The notes under the pieces are model-generated. The model saw nothing but the letters and a program-made list of their open reading frames with translations. It was not told where the DNA came from and made no database searches. A DNA stretch of 64,000 nt from Myotis daubentonii. Its lineage: Eukaryota > Chordata > Mammalia > Chiroptera > Vespertilionidae. The stretch covers positions 12,695,715 through 12,759,714 of the forward strand of contig NC_081844.1 in assembly GCF_963259705.1 (NCBI RefSeq), given 5' to 3'. Position numbers and translations under genes: made by a program. Numbering within the stretch: the first letter of the stretch is position 1; the number at the start of each line of letters is the position of its first letter. Below, piece after piece: positions 20,780 through 31,500 of this stretch.

Positions 20780-21300
20780 GACTATTTTTACTGCCATGCT
20801 GGTGTGGTTGGAGGAACATGGAAAACAGTAACTACCTCATAGAACTGCGTAAGAGTCAGATTTGAGATTACAGGTGAGCCATTCACATGGTGCCGGCTGG
20901 GCACTTGGTTCCTTCACCCAGGTACTCAGCTTCATGCTAGGTTTCGTAGAGAAACAAAAGAAATGACACATGGGTGTCTTTTACAAGGAGCTTGTGTTCT
21001 AGTTGGGAGAGAGAGCAAAGGTGTGCCACACAGGCCTACCCCACATGGCAGTGGTGCCCAACTGCCCGCCTGTGTACTCGGCCCCTCTCTGATTGACACA
21101 TGCCAACCCTGGTACAACTTAGGCACAGTTGTGGATACAAGAATTCAGTGGAGGGAGTTGGATTGGCTTCAGTAATTCCAACGGCTTCAGGAAGGTCCCA
21201 TTTGAGGCGGGTCTTGAAATAGGGAGGTGGGACTTCGAAGGCTCACAGCTGGAGAATTAGGATAGGTCAAGACACAGTTTGTTTTAATGCATCTGGAATG
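20780..21300. other. Intergenic DNA, nothing recognised
   Basis: No coding or repeat signal beyond short L2/MIR-like words. Confidence 0.45.
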
Positions 21301-21309
21301 TATGTAATA

Positions 21310-21435
21310 CAAATAATGAAAATAATATGAATAGTGATGATGATAGACACATAACGAGAGTTTCCAAGGTGTCAGAGAATGTGCTAAGCGCTCAACGTGA
21401 ATCATCTCACCTCACAGCAATCCTAGGAGATAAAT
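21310..21435 (+). repeat. MIR-like SINE fragment
   Basis: GAATGTGCTAAGCGCTCAAC and AATCATCTCACCTCACAGCA match the MIR 3' part. Confidence 0.5.
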
Positions 21436-22985
21436 CATTAGAGTCCTTTTGGCTGCAAGTCACAGAAACCTCAACTCAGTTCAGAGATAAGGATTCTCTT
21501 GGCTCATGTAGCTGGATATCTGGACGTAGGGTGGGCTGCGGGCAGGGTTTTGTCATAGTCTGGCTCCAGCTCCCGTTTCTCAGTGTACTTCCTCGTCCTG
21601 CCCGCCCCACGCATCGGCTTCAGTTCCCCTCAGACAGGAGAGCAGCGCATCCTCTGCCCTCCTGGGGAGAGGGAGGCGGCGTCCCATGGCTTTCTACCGA
21701 GAGGCAAGGAGCTTCTTTTCTAGAAGCCACGGCAACTTTTTCCTTGAGTCTTGCTGGCATTAGTCATGACTGTTCTTAAACCAGCTGTCAGCAGTGGTGA
21801 TGGAACTAGTATTAGCCCAGAGCGTGGTCCCCTGGCTTCATCCCCAATGGCCCAGCACTGCCGGTCTGGGATGGGCCCAAGCCTGGCATTTCTAGCAAGT
21901 TCCCAGGTGATGCTGCTGCTGATCCTGCAACTGCTGTTGACACATGCTGGTCACACTCATCTGCTGGCATGGCACAGAGGTCAAGCTAACTGCCTTCCAT
22001 GGCCATCATCACCTCTGCTGTGCACACGAGGAGACTGGGGCTGAGAGGGTGCAAGCATCAAAGGTCGCATTGCCTGTGTTCCAACCCGAGCAGCCTGACG
22101 GGAAAGCCTGTGAGCTTCACCGCTAAGCGGAGGCCCTTGTAACCGCAGCCGGCCTCAGCAGTCGGTGTGAGAGGGGCTAGACAGGCTGCAATTATACTCC
22201 GGAGGGTTCTCAAAGCCAAACAAAGGAGCTTAAAGCTGAAACCATGGGCAATAGGGAGCCATCACAGGTTCCTGAGGGGAAGTGTTTTATAAAGATTGGT
22301 CCAGAGGTAAAACTTTTATTTATTTTTGATACGCAATGCAATTAATAGTTATGTCAAAAGTCTTTTTTGTCCCTGAATTACAACGAAAGTTGACTGTATT
22401 CTCTTTTTTTATTTTATTTAAAGTCAGATTGAGATCTGACTATAAAGTAAAAAGTTTCCCCTCTGTGTGAGTTTTCACAACTGTAAGCAACAGAATTCAG
22501 CTCTAGCTGCTTTAAGCAGAAAGGGAACTCACTAGAAAGCATTCAGGCAGCTCTCAGAATTACAGGGGGGGCTAGAGAACCAGAGTTTGAGGCTAAGCAG
22601 CCAGGAACCGTGCCCAAAACCATGCTGTGGAAACTGGAATCTCTGTAGTTGAACTAAGCACCAGACACCACTGTGCTCAGTGCTAGGGCAGGAACACAGA
22701 CTTACTGACATGGCCTCCCCTCCCCTCTTCTGTGCCAGGAACATGGTCTGGTTGCTCCTGCCCTGCTGCCCATGGCACCAATGGGAGTGAGAGCCCCTCT
22801 GCCCTGGTGCCCACCTCACTTCCTTCAGACCCCACGTCCAGAGCATGAGCTTCCAATAGCAGAGTGTGAGTCCACCCCCCCCCCCCCCCCCGCTCAGCCC
22901 AGCGGCAAGGGAGGCGGGAACAGAGAGAGCAGGGCATCTTAAGCTTCCACTGTGGAAATCTGACTCTGTCTCCTATTCAGACTTA
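21436..22985. other. Intergenic DNA, with a possible old mammalian repeat at its start
   Basis: TTGGCTGCAAGTCACAGAAA and GGATTCTCTTGGCTCATGTA (21.45-21.51 kb) resemble a common old mammalian repeat whose name I cannot assign. A similar short block (GTAAGCAACAGAATTCAGCT) occurs near 22.48 kb. A C run sits at 22.88 kb. No gene. Confidence 0.4.
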
Positions 22986-23268
22986 TAAGAAGGTGTTATG
23001 GGCTGAATTGCAATCCCCCAGCCCCCAAAGCCCTAACTCCCGGTGCTTTAGAATGTGTATACATTTGAAGATGGGGCCTTTAATGAGGTGAGTAAGTTAA
23101 AATGAGGCCATTAGGTGGACCTGATTCAATCTAACTGGTGTTCTTATAAGGAAGAGGGAAGCTGGACACAAAGAGAGATACAAGGCATGCACGCACAGAG
23201 GACAGACCATGTGAGGCACAGTGAGCACGCAGCCATCTGCACATTGCCACTATGGCATGTGTGTGTGC

Positions 23269-23310
<42 letters not shown>

Positions 23311-23405
23311 CACTTTGATCTTGGACTTCCAGCCTCCAGAATTGTGAGGCAATAAGTGTCTGTTGCTTTAGCCCCCAGCCTGTGCTATTGCTTATGGCAG
23401 TTGAG
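22986..23405 (+). mobile_element. MaLR-like solo LTR
   Basis: It opens GTGTTATGGGCTGAATTGCA, has GTGTTCTTATAAGGAAGAGG (TATA-like) and ends near TATTGCTTATGGCAGTTGAG. It contains the (TG)n tract at 23258-23309. Confidence 0.6.
23258..23309. repeat. (TG)n microsatellite
   Basis: About 26 units with two GC interruptions. Confidence 0.95.
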
Positions 23406-24477
23406 CTGACTCATACAGAGAAGTGCCCAACCAGGGAAAGGGTTGGGATATTGGGGAGTTGAAATGGGTCACAATTGCACCCCATGCTCTCCCACCCCAA
23501 CGCGTCTGAGGCTGAAGGAGGATCTTCAGGAAGAAAGACTGGGAGGATGAGGAAGGACATTGTTTTAAATAGGAGGACGTTTGAGGGCTCCTGCAGATGA
23601 CCCCCCAATGCACCTTTAATCTGTGTGGAGAAGCCTGGGAGTCCTGTGCCTGTATATTCTTGGGAACCTCCAAATCTGGAAGGACCCAATCAGACTTGGC
23701 AAGCACACGTGCCCCTGGCAACCGAAATTCACAAGCTCCACGGTGCACACCCGCGGGCCTGGGCTCCTTCCCAGGACATGAGGCCACCGGCGCCTGGGCT
23801 GCCTTGCCAGCCGTGCAGCTCCCTGGGAGAGGCGGCAGAGCCTGTGCTTTGACTCGGGGGACCTGCTTTCTGAGCTGAGGTTTGCGGCCTGTGGCTTTTG
23901 TGCTTCCCTCATTTGCCCAGCTGTCATCCTCACCTCGCCTTCTTCTTTTATTTCCTTTTTACAAGTAGGTACCACCTCTTGCTTATATTCAGCCGCAAAC
24001 CAAGAGCTGGGGGACCAAGGAGAGGAGCACAGAGTGTCAATGCAACACCCCCCGCCCCTGCCTGTGAGGGGCCAGAGATTCAATGGGAGCTGCGTGTGGT
24101 CCAGCATCGTGAGTGGGGAAGTCAACAGAATAGAATCTAGTTTCCTCTGCTCGGCCTTTGGACTCTACCTGGTGACACCAGAAGAGCCTGTAGCTGCTGA
24201 AGTCCTTTCTAAGCTGCAACCTAGCTACACGGGGGCAACTGGAATATTCCACCAGCTAGTGGAACCAAGGGAAGAAGAGAGATGGTGGTGGGAGGTGGGT
24301 CAGAGCGGGCTGGGGGGTGTCACCCAGAAATAAAACTTTGTATGCTGCCCCCATGCTTATATCTATCTGGCTTCCTAAGGCCTGACTTCCAGGACCTTCA
24401 GAGCAACTGCCCTGGAGTCCTGTATCACAAATCGTTGTGCTTTGTCCCAACAGATAGGCTGGGGCTAATTGTCCTAT
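23406..24477. other. Intergenic DNA, nothing recognised
   Basis: GC-moderate sequence with several open frames on both strands, none recognisable. Confidence 0.45.
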
Positions 24478-24590
24478 CTCTGCCTCACACGTGCTGTGTG
24501 ACCTTGAGTGGAGCATCTGATCTCTCTGGGCTGTTTTCCTCTCTGTGAAATGGGGTTGATAGCATTGACCTGTCCCAGAGAGTGAGCACA
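24478..24590 (+). repeat. MIR SINE fragment
   Basis: GCTGTGTGACCTTGAGTGGA and TCTGTGAAATGGGGTTGATA match the MIR core. Confidence 0.7.
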
Positions 24591-25087
24591 GGAGGCGTCG
24601 CTAATAAAACTTGTCATAAAAGTCTTTGTTCTTCCAAGGCTCCTGGGTCTAGAAAAGAGAGGATCTGGAGGCTGTGACCACAGCCCGGGGAGGCAGGGGC
24701 TGCTCCGAGCGTGAGGGCCGGCTCTGAGCAGCACAGCAGAGAATGGGGTCTGATGGCAGCAGCAGGCTGTGCAAGGCCTCACAGAGGACCTGCGGGAGGG
24801 CAAGGCAGCTTGGCCTCTGATGTCCGGGCCTTGCCATTGACCCACTCAGGACATCTGCAACAACTCACAGAAGTGACAGCAGCTTCTTCCAGTTTCTGCC
24901 TGTCAAGTCCAAGAGTCTTTCCAGCAGCGCTCCGATGGAAGTTGCATGCAAATCACGAAAGAAAGCCCGAACTTGGCTGGGAGTTTGTCTTTGTGCAGAG
25001 AACAATGGTCAGAGAAAGAGTGCTGTGTCCTGCGGTGTTCAGACTGCATGGACACAGTTCCTCCCGGAGGGCCAGCCTGCCCAGAGC

Positions 25088-25505
25088 TGCATGTGTGTGT
25101 GCATACGTGTGAATGTATCGTGTATATGTGTACACAGGTCTGTGTACATGCCTATGTGTGGGTGTATTGGATAAGTGTGTCTGTCTACATGTGTATGTGC
25201 AGAAGTATGTATCTTTGTGTGTGTACATGGATCTGTGCATGTACATGTGCATATACACATGTATCTTTACAGTGTGTGTGCATGCATGGATTTGAGCACA
25301 CATGTGTCATGTGTATGTGTGTATATATATGTGTATATAGAGGTGTGTATTATGTGTGCATGTGTATTGTGTATCTGTGTATGTTATGTACACTGGTGTT
25401 GAAAGTGTACATGTGTGCAAATGCATGCATACACATGTGTGCATATAGGTTAGTGTGCATGTATGCACATGTATATATGAATATGTATTTGTGACATGTA
25501 CATGG
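25088..25505. repeat. Degenerate (TG)/(TGTGTA)n tract, about 0.4 kb
   Basis: Alternating purine-pyrimidine sequence dominated by TGTGTATG-like words. Cys/Val/Tyr/Met-rich open frames across it are artefacts. Confidence 0.9.
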
Positions 25506-25956
25506 CAGCAATTTTCAGGTGGTATGCCACAAAAAATTTAAAACATGCAATACCTGCCCTGGCCAGTGTGCTCAGTAATTAGAGCATTGGCCTGTGCACT
25601 AAAGGGCCATGGGTTATATTCTGGGTCAAGGGCATGTATCTGAGTTGCAGGTTCCATCCCTGGGCCTGAACCTGGATGCATACAGGAGGCAACCAATCGA
25701 TGTGTCTCTCTCACATTGATTTTTCTCTCTCTCTCTCGCCTTCTTCCTCCTTCCCTTCTACTCTCTCTATAAAATCAATGGAAAAAATATCCTCAGGTGA
25801 TGATTAACAACAAAAACAAAAAGACAGCAGCCGACACAACCAAAATTATACCTATTTTTTCAGATCAGCTAAAAACATAATATATTTTTTGGTGAGCAGC
25901 ACAATTTTAGTAATTAGTTTATGTGTGCCGTGAGACAAAAAGGTTGAAAATCACTG
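25506..25956. mobile_element. Non-autonomous hAT element with a VES inside
   Basis: The terminal inverted repeats CAGCAATTTTCAG (25506) and ...TTGAAAATCACTG (25944-25956) match at 11 of 13 positions. The 8-bp flanks GTACATGG and GTATAAGG (6 of 8 equal) look like an aged hAT target-site duplication. The interior has GTGTGCCGTGAGAC. The family is not identified. Confidence 0.6.
25556..25795 (+). mobile_element. Diverged VES SINE inside the hAT element
   Basis: CTGCCCTGGCCAGTGTGCTC head, GGTTCCATCCCTGGG B-box region, (TC)-rich body and TATAAAATCAATGG end. More diverged than the other copies. Confidence 0.8.
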
Positions 25957-26440
25957 GTATAAGGGGCTGGCTGGAGGGCATGTGCAGGACCACAAACCTT
26001 ACCTCAGGCCTTCACAGCGTTGTGTTGGAGTCAAAGAAGCAACCACAGTCAGGCCCAGCAAACACCACCAACACTGAGGGGGCTGTGGGTGGCAAGACTT
26101 GGATGTGAATAGGGGCTGCCATAGCGGGTCAGAGTGCTGTGGTTGCTGGAAAGTTACTGGCCAGCCTTTCCGTTTTCATAAGCCAAAAGTTGTACAAGCC
26201 AGTCAGTGTTTTATGTTTAAAATCTGAGAAATGCTGTGAATGTGCCAGAACCATTTTAGTTTGTATTTTGTGTTTTTGACAATTAGAAAGGTCTCTTGAG
26301 TTTCATCTTATCAAGATGTTGTTTTAAAAATATATTTTTCAGAGCAGCTCTCTGAATCTGCTCTTACGTCGCCTTCCTTGTGATATTTCCTCATATTAAT
26401 AATTATGAAGCCCAGGACTGACAGCTGGCAGCCTGTGGGA
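25957..26440. other. Intergenic DNA, nothing recognised
   Basis: No coding signal or clear repeat. Confidence 0.45.
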
Positions 26441-26605
26441 CTCAGTCTCTGCGCCAGACAGTTGTATGGGAACCCAGCAGCTTCCTAGAGCTGTTTGGCC
26501 ATTGGGAGGTCGCTGGGCCATTCTAAGTCTCAATGTTCTCACCTCTGAAATGGGTATGCTAATAGTAATAGGATTGCTGTAAGGATTAAATAAGACATTG
26601 CCAAG
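26441..26605 (+). repeat. MIR SINE fragment
   Basis: GGCCATTCTAAGTCTCAATG, ACCTCTGAAATGGGTATGCT and TGTAAGGATTAAATAAGACA match MIR. Confidence 0.65.
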
Positions 26606-27337
26606 CTTCCCGATCTGTGTGCCAATGTGCAGTTTGCTGGGAGGTGCCAGCCACCAGCCTTAGGTCACGAGCAGTACCTGGGGGGCTGGCAACATAATGG
26701 TGAGCATCACGCACGGTTCCAGGAACACCTGTAAAAGGGTGGAATTCTGAATCGCTATTTCAGACATACAACGACATGGTTAAGAAAGCAAGCTGGAGTT
26801 TTTCATGAAACATTTGAAAGTTCTTTACAAATCAACATTGAATACCTACACTTTTCCTTTTTCCTTCTATTTTTATCTTAATTACAGAATGTAAACTGAG
26901 TGTAACGGAGGGTTTCAGATGGCACGCTGGAGGGGTGCAGCTTACCCAGCCCCCTCCCCACCTCCGTGGGCCATGTCTGAAGTACTGTTTTCCTTGAGCA
27001 CCACCACGTGCAGCTGCTGGGAAGCCCTGAGTTCCCTGACAGAGCGAGCCGTCCATGTTGGTTATGTCGTTAATGTATTGTTGTCGTCATCATTGTACAG
27101 ATACCAGGGCTAGCTGTCATAACCTGTGAGTTGGAAGCATGCTTCTGTTACAAACTACCGAATGACTCTAAAGGAGCCTGTTTATCCTTTATATGTCTGC
27201 TTAAAATGCAGGAATATTACCTGCTCCTCCAGCACAACGGGCAATGCTATGAGACTCAGAGGAGAAACTCGACATCAATGATGGCAGAGAAATAACAACT
27301 ATTTTGCTGGGTCAATGGTTTCTCTTTCTCCAACTCA
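26606..27337. other. Intergenic DNA, nothing recognised
   Basis: No coding signal or clear repeat. Confidence 0.45.
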
Positions 27338-27480
27338 GTGGTGTCCAACCACATGTGACTATTTAAATTTAAATGAATTAAAATGAAATATACTTGAAAA
27401 TCCAGTCTCTCAGTCTTCCTGGCCACATTTCCAGTGCTCATAGCCACATGTGGCTGATAGCCATCATATTGGACACAGAG
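27338..27480. mobile_element. hAT-Charlie-type MITE remnant
   Basis: GTGTCCAACCACATGTGACT and ATTTAAATTTAAATGAATT near the left, with ATAGCCACATGTGGCTGATA and ATATTGGACACAGAG at the right, match an old mammalian hAT family with CCACATGTGGCT palindromes. Subfamily unassigned. Confidence 0.5.
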
Positions 27481-28579
27481 CTTAACTACTCATATAAAAC
27501 GTTCACCCTTTCTCTTCTGCTTCCTGCCCCACTGGTGTATCAGGTGGGGAAGATTTAAGTTTTTTCTACTGTCTTAATCCATAATAGGTGTAAAACAGTT
27601 AAAATGATGAGCTCTGTTTCGCTTGGCAAAGGAAGATGCCACTGCTAGTAGGATATGGGCCTGGATGGATTTGGCTGGACCTCCCTGCAGCCTCTTCCCT
27701 GACCTTTGCATTTTCAGGTGCCTGGAAGGGTTGGGCGCTGTAAGCAATAACGAAGGAAAAGAAAGCTAACAGGTGCAACGAGGGTTACATCCATGTGGCT
27801 TAGTGGGAGCATCATGTTCTTAACATCCTGGCTGCCATCTTGACCTTTATCGCCACCAAAGGTAAGCATCAGACTTTCTGCTGAAGTCACTTCCATGGAC
27901 CTTTTGCTTCTTTCATACTAAGGAAACCAAAGTGGTGGCAGTCCCTAACTGTGACCATAGCCACCCATTAGCCTCCACCCATAATTGGGCATCTGCTTCC
28001 CCAGCTGTAAATGGGAATGGTTTTACTGAGGATTCTGAACACAGTGTGGCTAGCTGTGGATTCCAGGGCCCTGCTGGAGTCATTGCTGTTGCATGCTGAT
28101 GCACAAGAACATCTTGATGAAAAACTAGAGGGATAGTATTGAGAAGTGTCTCAACTGTGGTTAAACTATGTCCACGCCACTTCCCCATTTCATCTAGGAC
28201 ATGAAACTGTGGGCCAGCTTTTATTTGCATGGTTGCTGTGAGGGGAATCTTCTCCCTGAACCATTCTGGAACAAAATTGTATTTCTCTTGGCTCTTGGTT
28301 ATTATTAAGTCTAATCGTCTAGGGCAGTTTGAGAAAACATTGGCTTTCTCCAATACCTTTGGGGAAAAGTCAAACTAGGTTAATATACTCCGGAAACTTC
28401 AATGACCACATTTTCTTTTTATTGATAGAAGTTGCAAGGGAAAAACTGATATAGTGCAGCTAACCACATAACTAAAATTTCTTTTATTGCCCTTTAAAAA
28501 TCATGGTGCTGGCAATATTTGTGATAGACTAAATTTTTACACATAAGGCTTTTTAAAGGCTTATAAATGTTTAGAAAAT
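27481..28579. other. Intergenic DNA with one unexplained antisense open frame
   Basis: The only notable item is a 146-codon open frame on the - strand (27913-28353; starts MEKANVFSNC, contains VPEWFREKIP). I do not recognise it. It lacks visible splice context or flanking repeats and could be an eroded retrocopy or chance. Confidence 0.4.
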
Positions 28580-31500
28580 AAAACTGGTTTGGCCCAGATG
28601 GTGAGGTTCACTGGTTGAATGTCAACCCATGAACCAGGAGGTCACAGTTTGATTCCCGGTTAGGGCATGTGCCTGGGTTGTGGGCTCAATCCCTAGTTGG
28701 GGGCATGCAGGAGGCAGCTGATCAATGTTTCTCTCTCATCAATTTTGTTTCTATCCCTCTCTCCCTCTTCCTCTGAAATCAATAAAAACATATTTTTTTC
28801 TTACTTATTTGGATGTCTTTGATTATCTGTTTACTTGCTATAGTTCTTTTGTTTAAAGAATTGCATATGTCTCCTTTTTCCCCAATTGACTGCCTCGCCC
28901 TGCCACTCCTGCCCCCTAGGACAAGCCCCCATCACCCCAGTGTTCATGTCCATTGGTTAGGCTAATATGCATGCATACAAGTCCTTTGGTTGATCTCTTA
29001 CCCTCCCTTTCCCCTGTCTTCTCTCTGAGGTTGGACGGTCAGTTCAGTGTTTCTTAGTCTCTGGATCTATTTTTGATAATCAGTTTATGTTGTTCATTAT
29101 ATTCCACAAAGGAGTGAGATCATGTGATATTTGTCTTTCTCTGATTGGCTTATTTTGCTTAGCATAATGCCCTTCAGGTCCATCCAAGCTGTTGCAAATG
29201 GTAAGAGTTCCTTCTTGTTTATTATAGCAGCGTAGTATTCCATTGTGTAGATGTACCACAGTTTTTTTTAATTCATCTGTTGATGGGCACTTAGGCTGTT
29301 TCCAAATCTCAGCTAATTGTGCTGCTATGAACATCGGGGTGCATATGTCCTTTCTGATTGGTGTTTCTGGTTTCTTGGGGTATATTCCCGGAAGTGGGAT
29401 TACTGGGTTGAATGGGAGCTCCATTTTTAATTTTTTGAGGAATCTCCATACTGTTCTCCACAGTGGCTGTACCAGTTTGCATTCCCACTAGCAGTGCAGG
29501 AGGATTCCTTTTTCTCCACATCCTCAGCCAGCACTTGTCATTTGTCGATTTATTGATTCTGACAGGTGTGAGATGGTACTTCATTGTTGTTTTGATTTGC
29601 ATCTCTCAGATGATTAGTGACTTTGAGCATGTTTTCATCTGTCTTTCAGCCTTCTGTATGTTGTCTTTCAGAAAGTGTTTATTTAGATGCTTTGCCCATT
29701 TTTTTTTATTGGATTGTTTATCTTCCTTTTGTTACATTGTATGAGTTCCCTGTAAATTTTGGAGATTAAACCCTTATCTGAGAAAGTCTTGGCAAATATG
29801 TTCTCCCATGCAGTGGGCTTTCTTGTTGTTTTGTTGATGGTTTCTTTTGCTGTGAAGAAGCTTTTTATTTTGATGTAGTCCCATATATTTATTTTCTCCT
29901 TAGTCTCCATTGCCCTAGGAACTGTACCAGTAAAGATATTGCTGTGACATATGTCTGCTATTTTGCTGCCTATGGAGTCTTCTAAGATTTTTATGTCTTC
30001 CCATCTTACATCTAAGTCCTTTAATCATTTTGAGTTTATTTTTGTGTATGGTGTAAGTTGGTGGTCTAGTTTCATTTTTTTTGCATGTATCTGACCAATT
30101 TTCCCAGCACCACTGATTGAAGAGACTGTGTTGACTCCATTGTATGCTCTTGCCTCCTTTGTCAAATATTAATTGAGCATTTTGGATGCCTTTTATTTCT
30201 TCTTCTTCTCTGATCGCTATGGCTAGCACTTCCAGTACTATGTCGAACAGGAGTGGTGAGAGTGGGCATCCTTGTCTTGTTCCTGTTCTTAGGGGAAATG
30301 GTTTTAGTTTTTACCCATTGAGTATGATGTTGGCTGTAGGTTTGTCATATAAGGCTTTTATTATGTTGAGGTATGATTCCTCTATTCCACTTTGCTGAGA
30401 GTTTTTGTCAGAAAGGGTGTTGGATTTTGTCAAATGCTTTTTCAGCATGGATTGATATGATTATGTGATTTTTGTCTCTCAATTTGTTTATGTGATGTAT
30501 CACATTTATTGATTTGCGGATATTGTACCATCCTTGCATCCCCAGAATAAATCCCACTTGGTCATGGTGTATGATCTTTCTAATGTAATGCTGGATCTGA
30601 TTTGCTAGCATTTTGTTGAGGATTTTAGCATCTGTGTTCATCAGGGATATTGTAGGTCTCTTTCTTGTGGTGTCTTTATCTGGTTTTGGAATTAGGGTAA
30701 TGCTAGATTCATAGAAAGAGCTTGAAAGTGTGCCATCCTCTTGAATTTTTTTGGAATAGTCTGAGGAGGATAGGTTTTAGTTCCTCTTTGAATGTTTGGT
30801 AGAACTCCCCTGTAAATCTGTCCAGACCAGGGCTTTTGTTTGCTGGAAGATTTTTGGTTACTGCTTCAATTTCATCGGCAGTAATAAGCCTATTCAGATA
30901 TTTTTCTTCTGATTGAGTTTTGGAAGCTTGTATTTTTCTATAAATATGTGCATTTCATCTAGGTTGTCCAATTTATGGAGTAGAGTTGTTGGTAGTATTT
31001 TTTTTTTTTTTACAATCCTTTGTATTTCTGTGGTGTCTGTTGTTACTTCACCTCTTTCATTTCTGATTTTGTTTATTTGAGTCCTTTCTCTTTGTTTCTT
31101 GGTAAGCCTGGCTAGTTAATTTTGTTTATCTGTTCAAAGAACCAGCTTTTGGTTTTATTGATCTTTTGTATTGTATTTTTTGGTCTCTATGTCATTTATT
31201 TCTCCTCTGATCTTTATTATTTCCTACCTTCTGCTTACTATGGGCTTTTCTTATTGCTCTCTTTCTAATTCTTTAAGTTGTAGGGTTCGATAATTTATTA
31301 CCATTTTTTCTTGGTGTTTTTTTTTTAGTTAGGACTGTAATGCTATGAACTTCCCTCTCAGGACTGCTTTCACTGTGTCTCATAGATTTTGGCTTGTTTG
31401 TTTTCATTGTCCTTTGTTACCAGGATTCTTTTTATTTCTACTTTGATCTCTTTGGTAACCCAATCATTGTTTACTAGCACGCTATTTAGCCTCCAAGTGT

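Noticed and set aside
24946..25494. 182-codon Cys/Met/Tyr-rich frame
   Set aside because: Translation of a degenerate TG-rich tract.
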